DNA of 64,000 nt from Actinoplanes sp. DH11 (GCF_020873875.1 NZ_JAHWGU010000022.1:62001-126000), one strand, 5' to 3'; positions 48,145 through 56,418 are shown, counted from the first letter of the stretch. The notes: generated by a model not told the origin, from the sequence alone. Translations and numbers: made by a program.

Positions 48145-48176
48145 GTCAGGGTGCCTTGACGTCAAGCTGACCTGAC
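48145..48176 (+). promoter_or_regulatory. 32-bp nested dyad, candidate operator
   Basis: GTCAGG (48145-48150), TTGACGTCAA (48156-48165, a perfect palindrome) and CCTGAC (48171-48176) share a single centre. It ends 15 bases before the ATG of the HTH gene, a position suited to autoregulation. The wider divergent region 47934-48191 shows no other gene. Confidence 0.55.
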
Positions 48177-48191
48177 GAAACGCTGGTCGGC

Positions 48192-48509
48192 ATGACACCC
48201 GACGAACTGGAGCGACGGCACACCCTGCTCACCGCCACCAGCCGGTACGACGAGTTGCGGATGCGCGACGCGCTTGCCGTCCTGAACCCGGACACGGGCG
48301 CCGCCGCCCTCACCGCCACCGAGATGCTGGAGATGCTCGCGCTCAGCGAAGTGGTGATCCGCAAGGCCGGGTACGGGCGGCAGACCACCATCCGCTCGGC
48401 CCGTGCCGCCGGAGCGTCCTGGGCTCAGATCGGGGCCGCCGTCGGGAGCAGCAAGCAGGCCGCCTGGGAGGCGCATCAGCGGTGGCTCGACGCCCGGGAA
48501 GAACAGTGA
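48192..48509 (+). CDS. Small helix-turn-helix protein
   Basis: A 105-residue protein, mostly helical. The C-terminal half reads RQTTIRSARAAGASWAQIGA then AVGSSKQAAWEAHQRWLD, an HTH pattern common in actinobacteria, where an A-A-R-A-x-G-x-S-W-x-x-I-G motif forms the first helix and turn. No second domain is seen. The dyad immediately upstream suggests it may regulate itself and perhaps the divergent peptide gene. Confidence 0.72.
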   Translation: MTPDELERRHTLLTATSRYDELRMRDALAVLNPDTGAAALTATEMLEMLALSEVVIRKAGYGRQTTIRSARAAGASWAQIGAAVGSSKQAAWEAHQRWLDAREEQ

Positions 48510-48539
48510 CCGCCACCGGCCTGTGCCGCCGGCGACCCT

Positions 48540-49175
48540 TTACCTGCTGGACAGGCCCAGCTTGAGGCCGAAACCGATCAGCGCCGCACCGGTGCCGGCA
48601 TCGACGGTACGCCGCACCGCGCGCCTGGACAGGAAACCCCGCGCCGCCTGCGCCGCCATGATGATCATGGTGAACCAGAGCAGGCCTTCAAGATCGTGCA
48701 CCAGAGCCAGGAGCAGCCCCATCCCGAGCGGCGACACACCCGCCGGCAGGAACTGCGGAATCACCGCCAGATAGAAGGCGCCCACCTTCGGGTTCAGCAG
48801 GTTCGTCAGCAGGCCCCGGCCGAACGTGTTCCACAACGACGGCGCGGACTCCGGCGCCTCCGGTCCGGCCGACGGGTCGTCCCGCCGGAAAACGCCGCGA
48901 ATCATCCGTACGCCCAGATAGGCCATGTAGGCCGCACCCAGAATGCGCAGCACCGTGTACGCCGTCGAAGACGCGGCCAGAAGGGCCGCGGCGCCGACGG
49001 CGGCCGCGGCACCCCAGACAAGAGCGCCCACGTTGATGCCCAGCGCCGTGGCGAAAGCGGGACCGCGGCCCATCGTGACGGCGGCCCGCAACACCAAGGC
49101 GGTGTCGAGGCCGGGAGTGATGGTCAGCAGCGCCCCGAGGAGAGCGAAGGAGAGAACAGCGTCCAGGAGCGTCAC
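48540..49175 (-). CDS. LysE/RhtB family amino-acid exporter
   Basis: A 211-residue membrane protein with about six hydrophobic segments. The N-terminal ALLGALLTITPGLDTALVLR carries the TPGLDT-like motif of the LysE/RhtB family (usually TPGPD/N). LGAAYMAYLGVRMIR and GLLTNLLNPKVGAFYLAVIP, with the NPK motif, are also typical. GTG start. Convergent with the HTH gene, separated by 30 bases. The substrate is unknown. Confidence 0.88.
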   Translation of the reverse strand: MTLLDAVLSFALLGALLTITPGLDTALVLRAAVTMGRGPAFATALGINVGALVWGAAAAVGAAALLAASSTAYTVLRILGAAYMAYLGVRMIRGVFRRDDPSAGPEAPESAPSLWNTFGRGLLTNLLNPKVGAFYLAVIPQFLPAGVSPLGMGLLLALVHDLEGLLWFTMIIMAAQAARGFLSRRAVRRTVDAGTGAALIGFGLKLGLSSR

Positions 49176-49232
49176 AGCTCATTCTCCCGCGGGTCTCCTC
49201 GGCGCCTTCCGCCCCTGCCCCCGGCCGCCGGC

Positions 49233-49724
49233 TCAGCGGTAGTTCGTGAACTGCAGGGCGACGCCGAAATCCTCCTGCTTGAGCAGTGCGATCACTGCCT
49301 GCAGGTCATCCCGCTTCTTAGCGGTCACCCGCAGCTGGTCACCCTGGATCTGCGGCTGCACACCCTTCGGGCCCTCATCCCGGATCTTCTTGCTGATCGC
49401 CTTGGCCTTGTCCGAGTCGATGCCCTCGACAACCTTGAGATCAATCTTGTACGTCTTGCCGGACTGCCGCGGCTCACCGGCATCCAGCGACTTCAGGGAG
49501 ATGTTCCGCTTCACCAGCTTCTCCTTGAAGACGTCGAGCGCGGCCGTGGCCCGCTCCTCGGTCTCCGAGGTGATGGTGAACGCCTCCCCCGACTTGGCGA
49601 CGACGGTGCCGGTGCCCCGGAAGTCGAACCGGGTGCTGAGCTCCTTCTCCGCCTGGTTGAAAGCGTTGTCGACCTCCTGCCGGTCGACCTTGCTGACGAT
49701 GTCGAACGACGGGTTGGCTGCCAT
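49233..49724 (-). CDS. yajQ: YajQ family nucleotide-binding protein
   Basis: A 163-residue protein of two ferredoxin-like folds: MAANPSFDIVSKVDRQEVDN, ELSTRFDFRGTGTVV and the C-terminal QLRVTAKKRDDLQAVIALLK. YajQ homologues bind nucleotides, and some bind c-di-GMP. ATG 49724 has AGGAG seven bases upstream; an ATG two codons earlier is less well spaced. Its function in actinobacteria is not settled. Confidence 0.92.
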   Translation of the reverse strand: MAANPSFDIVSKVDRQEVDNAFNQAEKELSTRFDFRGTGTVVAKSGEAFTITSETEERATAALDVFKEKLVKRNISLKSLDAGEPRQSGKTYKIDLKVVEGIDSDKAKAISKKIRDEGPKGVQPQIQGDQLRVTAKKRDDLQAVIALLKQEDFGVALQFTNYR

Positions 49725-49803
49725 GATCAAACTCCTGCGGCTGGGCTCGTGTCCTCTTGATCCGGGGGCTCAACGTCCCCCGCGACATGCCGACCGTACC
49801 CGG

Positions 49804-49834
49804 TTGCGGGGGCCGCCTGCGGGACCGCTATCCT
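49804..49834 (+). promoter_or_regulatory. Weak promoter candidate for tRNA-Tyr
   Basis: TTGCGG (49804-49809), a 19-base spacer and TATCCT (49829-49834), 36 bases upstream of the tRNA. The spacer is longer than ideal. Confidence 0.35.
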
Positions 49835-49870
49835 TATGTCCGCTGCTGCGGGAGACCGCGGTGGTTCCCA

Positions 49871-49951
49871 GGCGGGTTGCCCGAGCGGCCAATGGGAGCG
49901 GACTGTAAATCCGTCGCGAAAGCTACAGAGGTTCGAATCCTCTACCCGCCA
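49871..49951 (+). tRNA. tyrT: tRNA-Tyr (anticodon GTA)
   Basis: An 81-base class II tRNA: acceptor GGCGGGT with ACCCGCC and discriminator A, anticodon stem CGGACTGTAAATCCG with GTA, a long variable arm and T arm GAGGTTCGAATCCTC. A strong terminator follows within 12 bases. Confidence 0.96.
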
Positions 49952-49962
49952 CAGGGAAATAG

Positions 49963-50000
49963 ACGGCCCCGAGAGCTGCGGAAACGCGCTCCGGGGCCGT
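49963..50000 (+). terminator. Terminator after tRNA-Tyr
   Basis: A 9-bp outer stem (49963-49971 with 49992-50000) and, after an internal asymmetry, a 7-bp inner stem closed by a GAAA tetraloop, followed by a T-rich stretch (tctcgttgtg). Between here and the next gene no other feature is seen. Confidence 0.8.
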
Positions 50001-50173
50001 TCTCGTTGTGATCCGCTGAGCACAGCAGGATTGGCCGTCCAAGCGTCCTCCAAACTCCACACATGACTCGTGGATGGCTCTGCTGTGCCGGATGGGAGAC
50101 AACCGCCTGGTTCGGGCGGGCGCGGTGGCGGAGGGTTGGCGGGAAGGGTCAGCCGTTGCGTCTGGAGGTGTCC

Positions 50174-50761
50174 TTGAGCGTCGCCGGGCCGTTGATCGCT
50201 CTTGCCGGGGTTGTTGTCGGCGCCGTGCTGTCGTATGCGTTCGCGCTGCTGGGGGAAAGCCGGCGGGAGCGGTGGGCGCTCGGCCGTGAGTGGCGGGAAC
50301 GCCGTCTCCGGGCCTACGGGGATTTCCTTGCTGACGTGAAGCGGATGCGGAGCGTTGCCGCACGTATCGCTGCGGGGGTCGGCCTCGACGAGCATGCGCC
50401 TCCGCTGGCTCGGGACGAGGGGTTGGGCCTGCTGGCGGAGGCCAACATGGCGCGTGGCGGATCGTTCGAGGCACTGGCGCTGATGGCGGACCGTGATCTG
50501 GTCGAGGCGGCGCGGGCGCTGAATCGGGCGGTCTGGCGGCTGGAGTGGTTCGCCCGGGGGTTGCTGGATGACAGCGACGTCGAAGGCTGGCACGTCGGGG
50601 TTCGGGACTACTTCGAGGCGATCAACCGCTTTCACGAACTGGCCCGCGAGGAACTCGGGGTGACCGGGAGCTTTTCACCCCGCGAGGCTGAGGGGTCGCC
50701 CCGGGAGCTGTACGAGCGGGAGCGACAGGCCCGGACCGGGGGTTCACGGGCCGGTGGGTGA
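50174..50761 (+). CDS. Hypothetical protein with N-terminal membrane anchor
   Basis: A 195-residue protein from TTG 50174, chosen because GGAGG lies five bases upstream and the hydrophobic segment SVAGPLIALAGVVVGAVLSY then falls at the N-terminus. GTG 50168 is the alternative. After the single membrane helix the protein is charged and helical (ESRRERWALGREWRERRLRA, then ALNRAVWRLEWFARGLLDD). I do not recognise a domain. It lies 63 bases upstream of the ECF sigma gene on the same strand, but coregulation is not shown. Confidence 0.62.
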   Translation: MSVAGPLIALAGVVVGAVLSYAFALLGESRRERWALGREWRERRLRAYGDFLADVKRMRSVAARIAAGVGLDEHAPPLARDEGLGLLAEANMARGGSFEALALMADRDLVEAARALNRAVWRLEWFARGLLDDSDVEGWHVGVRDYFEAINRFHELAREELGVTGSFSPREAEGSPRELYERERQARTGGSRAGG

Positions 50762-50824
50762 GAAATCGATACAACCTGTTCTCCTCGGTTCGCGTCTATC
50801 TGGTGACTGCGGACGGGGAACGGG

Positions 50825-51346
50825 ATGGATGACGACTATCTGGCTTATGTGAACGGGCGGCTGCCGGCGCTGCGCAGGTTGGCGTTTCTGCTCAGTGGGG
50901 ACCGGGACCAGGCGGACGACCTGGTGCAGGAGACGATCACGAAGTTGTATGCGCGCTGGCCCCGGATCTCGCGGGCGGAGAACGTGGACGCCTACGTGCA
51001 CACGATGATCGTGCGGGCGTTCCTGGACGAGAAGCGGCGCGGGTGGTGGCGGGTCGGGTTGTTCGGGTCGGCGCCGGAACGGGCGGCCGCGGCGGGGCCG
51101 GCGGTGGAGGACCGGACCATGGTGCGGGCCGCGCTGTCGCGGGTGCCGCCCCGGCAGCAGGCGGTGCTGGTGCTGCGGTTCCTCTGTGATCGGCCGGTGG
51201 CGGAAGTGGCCCAGATCCTGGGGTGTTCCGAGGGCACGGTGAAGAGCCAGACGTCGCACGGCCTCACCGCACTGCGCCGCATCCTCGGCGAACCGGTGGC
51301 ACTCAACCAACGAAGCGAAGGACCCGGCGGAGGGGGAGCTCGATGA
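50825..51346 (+). CDS. SigE-family ECF RNA polymerase sigma factor
   Basis: A 173-residue sigma factor. Region 2 (LPALRRLAFLLSGDRDQADD, LVQETITKLYARWPRI) and region 4 (ALSRVPPRQQAVLVLRFLCD, VAEVAQILGCSEGTVKSQTS) are clear. The ARWPRI and TSHGLTALRR pieces are typical of the actinobacterial SigE-like family. Its stop overlaps the start of a membrane-protein gene (ATGA), the usual arrangement for a sigma factor and its regulator. Confidence 0.93.
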   Translation: MDDDYLAYVNGRLPALRRLAFLLSGDRDQADDLVQETITKLYARWPRISRAENVDAYVHTMIVRAFLDEKRRGWWRVGLFGSAPERAAAAGPAVEDRTMVRAALSRVPPRQQAVLVLRFLCDRPVAEVAQILGCSEGTVKSQTSHGLTALRRILGEPVALNQRSEGPGGGGAR

Positions 51347-52539
51347 ACGACGAGGAGTACGGGGCCCTGCTGCTGCGTCCACTGGACAGCGGCACCCCGG
51401 ACGGGCCCAGCGCGGTCGACGTGCGGAAGGCGATGCGGGACGGGCTGCGGGTTCGCCGGGTGCGGACGTGGTCGGCGGCGGCGACCGTCACCGCCGGGGT
51501 GGCCGCGGTCGTCACCGGCGGGGTGCTGGCGCTGGCGCCGCCCCGGACGCCGGACCGGCTGCCGCCGGTGCTGCCGGCGGACCCGGGGGTTCCGGCGGCC
51601 TGCACGCCCGCGGCGCTGCCCACCGGTGCGGCGGGTTCGGCGGGTGTCACCGGCGGCGACCCGACCGGGGTTTACCTGGTCGGGACCACCGAGCCGGTCG
51701 CCGGCGGCGCGCACGGTGTGCTGGTGTGGCGGGACGGGAAGCTGGTCGAGGAGATCGCGTCGACGAGTCCGAAGGTGTCGATGACGGACATCAACACGTC
51801 GGGGACAGCGGTCGGTGCCACCGTCGAGGGCACCACGACGCCGTTCGCGCTGCACGACGGGGCGGTGAAACGGATGAAGGGTACGGGCAGCGCGGTCGCG
51901 ATCAACGAGGCCGGCACGATCGCCGGCGAGACGGAGTCACGCTCGGGAAGGCTTCCGCAGCGCTGGGCGTCGTGGGACGCCGAACCGCAGATGATGCCGA
52001 TGCCGGACGGGATGACCGGGGGGCAGGCGTACGACATCACCGAGGACGGCACCGTGCTGACCTCGGTCGGCGACGGGACCCGCAACCGGGCATACCTGTG
52101 GCACGCCGACGGTTCGGTGGAACCGATCGACCCGCCAGACCTGGGGCCGGACCAGGAGTTCGTCCAGCCACTCGCGTTCCGTTTCGGCTGGGTCTACGCC
52201 CAGGTCAACACGCCGGCGGTGAGCCGCACCGGGCCGGGCGGCCTCGGTCAGTCGATCTACCGATACGAGCCGGGCAGCCGGACCTGGCAGCAGCTCACCA
52301 CCGAGTCGTACGCCGTGCAGGTGTCCGGCCCGCACCGGATGGCGAACATGTTCATGCAGGACGAGCCGGCCGTCTACGTCGGCAAGGAGGTGCTTCGCCT
52401 GCCGCCGCTGAAGTTGCACGACGACGACTCGTTCAGCGTCACCGTGGTCAGCGACAACGCCCGTGTGGTGGCCGGGGCGAACCTGAGCGGCATCGCCGCC
52501 GAACGGCCGGTGCACCCGGTCATCTGGCGCTGCCGGTAG
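51343..52539 (+). CDS. Membrane-anchored beta-propeller-like protein paired with the sigma factor
   Basis: A 398-residue protein from ATG 51343 with agggggag upstream. The N-terminal cytoplasmic segment of about 45 residues includes VDVRKAMRDGLRVRRVRTW. One membrane helix (AATVTAGVAAVVTGGVLALA) follows, then a large extracytoplasmic part with repeated D-I-N-x-x-G-T-A-V-G and A-I-N-E-A-G-T-I-A-G motifs, reminiscent of HAF repeats. The layout fits an anti-sigma-like regulator, but no canonical anti-sigma zinc motif is present. Its 3' end overlaps the convergent MOSC gene by 20 bases. Confidence 0.75.
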   Translation: MNDEEYGALLLRPLDSGTPDGPSAVDVRKAMRDGLRVRRVRTWSAAATVTAGVAAVVTGGVLALAPPRTPDRLPPVLPADPGVPAACTPAALPTGAAGSAGVTGGDPTGVYLVGTTEPVAGGAHGVLVWRDGKLVEEIASTSPKVSMTDINTSGTAVGATVEGTTTPFALHDGAVKRMKGTGSAVAINEAGTIAGETESRSGRLPQRWASWDAEPQMMPMPDGMTGGQAYDITEDGTVLTSVGDGTRNRAYLWHADGSVEPIDPPDLGPDQEFVQPLAFRFGWVYAQVNTPAVSRTGPGGLGQSIYRYEPGSRTWQQLTTESYAVQVSGPHRMANMFMQDEPAVYVGKEVLRLPPLKLHDDDSFSVTVVSDNARVVAGANLSGIAAERPVHPVIWRCR

Positions 52540-53200
52540 CCCGGGCCAGGCGCTTCTCGATCTCCCTGCGCGTCGACGGGGGCAGGGAGTCGGCGACCAG
52601 CAGCCGGGGCAGCCGGTCCTGGTCGTGCATGTAGATGTCGAACGCCTCGGCCACGGTGAGTCCGTGGCCGGGGCGGTCGGTCACGTCCACCCGGTCACCG
52701 GCGCGGATCTCGCCAGGTTCGAGGATCCGCAGGTAGGCGCCGGTGCGGTTGGCCTCGGCGAACCGGCGGACCCAGCGCGGCTCGCCCATCCGATGCTGGA
52801 ACGTGGCGCACGGGATCCGGCCGAACGTGCACTCCAGGACCACGCCGGACGGGAAACGCCACCGTTCGCCGATCACCGCGCCGAGCAGGTCCAGCCCTTC
52901 GGTGGTCAGGTTCTCGCCGTAGGTGCCGTTCGGCAGCTCCCGGCCCAGCTCGGCCTCCCACCAGGTGTAGTCCTCACGGGAGTACGCGTAGACGGCCTGA
53001 TCGTCGCCACCGTGGTTCTTGGTGTCGCCGATGTGGTCGCCGACGACGCCGCTGTGCAGGCCGGTCGTTTTCGGGCCGGGCGGCCGGACCGTGATCGGGC
53101 CGTCGACGGGCCGCTTGCCGATGCCCGTCGACGGGGCACCCTTGGCCGGGTTGGGTTCGGACGCGCCGACGTTGACGGTCAGGACGATGCCACTGCTCAT
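52520..53200 (-). CDS. MOSC domain protein (YiiM-like)
   Basis: A 226-residue protein with a MOSC core: VGDHIGDTKNHGGDDQAVYA, YGENLTTEGLD, then the conserved cysteine in FGRIPCATFQHRMGEP. MOSC domains handle sulfur carried on a cysteine in molybdenum-cofactor-related and detoxification reactions; YiiM reduces N-hydroxylated compounds with a molybdenum enzyme. The precise reaction here is not known. It overlaps the GNAT gene by four bases (ATGA). Confidence 0.88.
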   Translation of the reverse strand: MSSGIVLTVNVGASEPNPAKGAPSTGIGKRPVDGPITVRPPGPKTTGLHSGVVGDHIGDTKNHGGDDQAVYAYSREDYTWWEAELGRELPNGTYGENLTTEGLDLLGAVIGERWRFPSGVVLECTFGRIPCATFQHRMGEPRWVRRFAEANRTGAYLRILEPGEIRAGDRVDVTDRPGHGLTVAEAFDIYMHDQDRLPRLLVADSLPPSTRREIEKRLARATGSAR

Positions 53201-54009
53201 GAGGAGAACTCCACCACCGCTCGGTCTTCGATCGGCCGGTAGCCCAGCCGCTGGTAAAGGGCATTGCTCGTCGGGTTGGCCACGTCGGTGAAGAGGGCCA
53301 CGTCGGCGGCGCCGTCGGCCAGGGCGGCCCGGGTCGCCGCGGCCGTCACCGCGCCGCCGTAACCCTGCCGGCGGTGCTCGGGCGGGGTCCAGACATGCTG
53401 GATGCGGGCCATGCCGGCCCGGACCCGGGTGCGGGCGGCCATCGCGACGGGCACTCCCCCGGCCTCCCAGAGCGTGATGCCGCCGTAGGCGAGACGGGCA
53501 CCCACGAAGTCACCGGCCGGTCGTTCCCCGATCGACTCGTGGAACGCCTCGACCCAGCCGGCGAGCAGGGAACGGTCGGCGTCGGTCGCGGTGCGGGCCG
53601 CGCCGGCCGCCGGGAGCGGGGTCAGCGCGGCGAGGCGGTGGAGCCGGGTCCGCATGCCGACGGTGAACGGACGGCCCGCGGTGAGCGCCGGCACGTCACG
53701 CTCCAGCAGGTTCACCGCGGCCGGCCGGCGATCGGCGAGGGCTTCGGTCAGGGCCGGGATCGCCTCGGCGGGGACCTCGCTGAGTATCAGCGGGTGCGGC
53801 GGTGTCCGCATCAGCACGCCGGAGACCTCGCCGGCGTCCGGGCCCCACCAGCCGAAGAACGGTTCGCTCCGCCCGTACACCTGGGGGCCCTGCAGGCGCA
53901 GGGTGTCGATCAGGGTGAGGAAGACGGTGTGCCGGACCGGGTCGGAGAGCAGGAAAGTCGCGGAGATCTCCGCGAATCGCTCGATGTCCGTGGTCAGGTG
54001 CCAGCGCAT
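53197..54009 (-). CDS. GNAT family N-acetyltransferase
   Basis: A 270-residue protein. The C-terminal GNAT domain (about 120-265) contains the acetyl-CoA loop QHVWTPPEHRRQGYGGAVTA (R/Q-x-x-G-x-G/A motif) and the later ADVALFTDVANPTSNALYQR followed by LGYRPIEDRAVVEF. The N-terminal half resembles the DUF4081-like part seen in actinobacterial acetyltransferases. The substrate is unknown. It is translationally coupled to the MOSC gene. Confidence 0.85.
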   Translation of the reverse strand: MRWHLTTDIERFAEISATFLLSDPVRHTVFLTLIDTLRLQGPQVYGRSEPFFGWWGPDAGEVSGVLMRTPPHPLILSEVPAEAIPALTEALADRRPAAVNLLERDVPALTAGRPFTVGMRTRLHRLAALTPLPAAGAARTATDADRSLLAGWVEAFHESIGERPAGDFVGARLAYGGITLWEAGGVPVAMAARTRVRAGMARIQHVWTPPEHRRQGYGGAVTAAATRAALADGAADVALFTDVANPTSNALYQRLGYRPIEDRAVVEFSS

Positions 54010-54028
54010 CCGGCCATCCTAGAGAGCC

Positions 54029-55042
54029 TTACCGCCCCCACGCCTTCGCAATTCGCGCCAGGCTGTCCTGCCGGGTCGCCGGGTCGTAGGCCGAGCCCGC
54101 CAGGATCAGCTCGTCCGCCCCGGTCCGCTCGACAAGGGCGTCCAGGCCGGCGACGACCTCCTCGGCGGTGCCGGCGAACTGGGTGCCGGGCAGCGACTCG
54201 AGCACGGCGCGATCCAGGTCGGTGAGCTCGCGGGCGGCGGCGGTCTCCGGGGAGACCATCGGGCCGAGCCGGCCGGTGCGCAGGCTGAGCGCCATCACCC
54301 GGCTCGGGCCGGCCAGGTGATCGGCCTCCTCGGTCGTCTCCGCGGCCAGCACCGAGGCGCTCACCATCAGGTGCGGCTCGGGGAAGCGCGGCGACGGCTT
54401 GAACCCGTCCCGGTAGAGCCGGACCGCGGTGTCCACGTCCGAGCTCGTCGCGAAGTGGTAGGCGTAGCAGAACGGCAGGCCCAGCGCGCCCGCGAGCTGC
54501 GCGCCGTAGGTCGACGAGCCCAGCACCCAGATCTCCGGGTGCGTCTCCGGCGCCGGGGTGGCCCGCAGCCGCGACGAGTCGGGCACCCGGGAGTCGCCGA
54601 GCAGGCCCATCACGGTCTGGAGGTGGTCGGGGAACTGCTCGACGGTGAGGTACGGCGAGACGCCCCGGAGCGCGGCCGCGGTGGCCTGGTCGGTGCCCGG
54701 CGCCCGGCCGATGCCGAGGTCGATGCGGTTCGGGTAGAGCGCCTCCAGCAGGGCGAACTGCTCGGCGACCACGAACGGCATGTGGTTGGGCAGCATCACA
54801 CCGCCGGAACCGACCCGGATGGTGCGGGTGTTCGCGGCGACGGCGCCGATCAGCACGGGCGGGCTGGTGGAGGCGACGGCCGGCATGTTGTGGTGCTCGG
54901 CGACCCAGAACCGGGCGTACCCCAGCTCGTCCGCGGTCTTGGCGATCTCGATGGTGCCGCGCAGGGCGTCGGCGCTGCCGTGCCCCTCCCGGACCGTGGC
55001 GAGATCGAGGACGGAGAGGGGTACGCGGTTCGGAGCGCTCAC
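54029..55042 (-). CDS. LLM class flavin-dependent oxidoreductase
   Basis: A 337-residue luciferase-like monooxygenase family protein. LSVLDLATVREGHGSADALR, YARFWVAEHHNMPAVASTSP, VGSGGVMLPNHMPFVVAEQF and IDLGIGRAPGTD are the hallmarks of the MsnO8/LLM subgroup, which uses reduced FMN supplied by a partner. GTG start. Substrate unknown. It lies 19 bases upstream of the GNAT gene on the same strand. Confidence 0.9.
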   Translation of the reverse strand: MSAPNRVPLSVLDLATVREGHGSADALRGTIEIAKTADELGYARFWVAEHHNMPAVASTSPPVLIGAVAANTRTIRVGSGGVMLPNHMPFVVAEQFALLEALYPNRIDLGIGRAPGTDQATAAALRGVSPYLTVEQFPDHLQTVMGLLGDSRVPDSSRLRATPAPETHPEIWVLGSSTYGAQLAGALGLPFCYAYHFATSSDVDTAVRLYRDGFKPSPRFPEPHLMVSASVLAAETTEEADHLAGPSRVMALSLRTGRLGPMVSPETAAARELTDLDRAVLESLPGTQFAGTAEEVVAGLDALVERTGADELILAGSAYDPATRQDSLARIAKAWGR

Positions 55043-55067
55043 GTCTCGAACCTAGCGCGACGGCCGT

Positions 55068-56324
55068 TCAGTGCGCATGTGACGCCACCAACTCCGCCGC
55101 GGCCCGGTCGGCACGCGCCATCGCACCCTCCGGAACCGCCGCCACCAGGGCCGCGACCGCCACCACGGCACCCGCGAAGGCGAACGCCCACGGCAGGCCA
55201 CCCGGCTGGTCGACGATCACCCCGGCGAGCGCGCCACCGGCGGCGCTGCCGCTCACCGAGACGGTGACCATCCAGGTGTACGCCTCGTTCATCATCGCGG
55301 CCGGCGCGAGCCGTCCCACCAGGTTGTTCTCCACGGTGAGCGCGGGGGCGATCGCGGCGCCGCCGATCACCAGGGCGGCACCCAGCGACACCGGGCCCGG
55401 CATGAACGCCAGCACGCCGAAACTCGCCGCCACCCCGCCCAGCAGCCAGGCGAACTGCCGGGTCAGCGGCATCGCCGGACGTCGCGTGCCGAACCAGATC
55501 CCGCCGATCGCGCTGCCCACACCCCAGACGCCGAGGAGCACGCCGCCCAGGGCGTCGCCGCCGCCGTGCTCGGACGCGTACGCCGGGACGATCACGCCGG
55601 CCGCGCCGAACGCGACGCCGAGCGCGGTCACGCAGACCAGCAGCGTCGGGAAGCCACCGGCCCGCAGCGGGCCGAGTCCCTTGGTGACGTGCCCGGCACC
55701 GGCGCCGGCGCGGTGCCGCATCACCGGCAGCCGGGCGATCCACCCGGTGCCCACCAGCGTCGCCACCCCGGCACTGGCCAGCGCGGCGGCCGGCTCACCG
55801 GTGACCACCATGAACGCCGAGACAAGCATCGGGCCGAGCACGAAGACCAGTTCGAACAGCGACGTCTCGGCGGCCATCGCGGCGCCGCGCAACAGGTGCC
55901 TCCCGGTGCCGACGGCGGTCATGTCGGTCCAGGCCCGGCGGATCGCCGCGGTCAGCGGAGGGTACGTGGCACCGGCCGCCGCCGATGCCGCGAAGATCCA
56001 CCCCAGGGCGCCCGCGCCGCCCCGGCTGGACAGGATCAGGGCACCGAGTGCGAGCGGGTGCAGGACGGCCGTGGCGAGCAGGATGGGTGCGGCCCCGATC
56101 CGGTCGGCCAGGCGGCCGGCGATCGGGCTCACCGCCGCGCCGGCCAGCGCGTAGACGCCGCCGGCGAGACCGGCTGCCGCGTACCGCCCGGTGGCCTGCT
56201 CGACCAGGAGCAGCAGGGCGAGCGGGGTCATGCCGATGCCGAGCCGGGCCAGGATGCCGACCACCAGCAGGGTGCGGCCGCCCGGCAGGTGCAACACGCC
56301 AAGGTACTGACGCAACGCGGTCAC
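55068..56324 (-). CDS. MFS transporter
   Basis: A 418-residue membrane protein with about twelve hydrophobic segments. The MFS loop motif between helices 2 and 3 appears as SPIAGRLADRIGAAPILLAT, and a related KGLG-type basic loop is central. GTG 56324. Two palindromic sites (56378-56418) precede it, so drug- or metabolite-responsive control by a TetR-like repressor is plausible; no such regulator is adjacent. The substrate is unknown. Confidence 0.86.
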   Translation of the reverse strand: MTALRQYLGVLHLPGGRTLLVVGILARLGIGMTPLALLLLVEQATGRYAAAGLAGGVYALAGAAVSPIAGRLADRIGAAPILLATAVLHPLALGALILSSRGGAGALGWIFAASAAAGATYPPLTAAIRRAWTDMTAVGTGRHLLRGAAMAAETSLFELVFVLGPMLVSAFMVVTGEPAAALASAGVATLVGTGWIARLPVMRHRAGAGAGHVTKGLGPLRAGGFPTLLVCVTALGVAFGAAGVIVPAYASEHGGGDALGGVLLGVWGVGSAIGGIWFGTRRPAMPLTRQFAWLLGGVAASFGVLAFMPGPVSLGAALVIGGAAIAPALTVENNLVGRLAPAAMMNEAYTWMVTVSVSGSAAGGALAGVIVDQPGGLPWAFAFAGAVVAVAALVAAVPEGAMARADRAAAELVASHAH

Positions 56325-56377
56325 AGGCGGAACCTCCGGCAGCTTCGAGAACGGGCTCCACCCTGGCTCGGGTAATG

Positions 56378-56418
56378 AGCGGAACGCGTTCCGCTGGTGA
56401 CAGACGGAACGCGTTTCG
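56378..56418 (-). promoter_or_regulatory. Twin palindromic operator sites before the MFS gene
   Basis: The first site, agcggaacgcgttccgct (56378-56395), is a perfect 18-bp palindrome. The second (56405-56418, cggaacgcgtttcg) differs from it at one arm position. The centres are 25 bp apart. Such paired GC-rich palindromes are typical TetR-family operators. The 149-base gap between the MFS and htpX genes holds nothing else. Confidence 0.75.
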
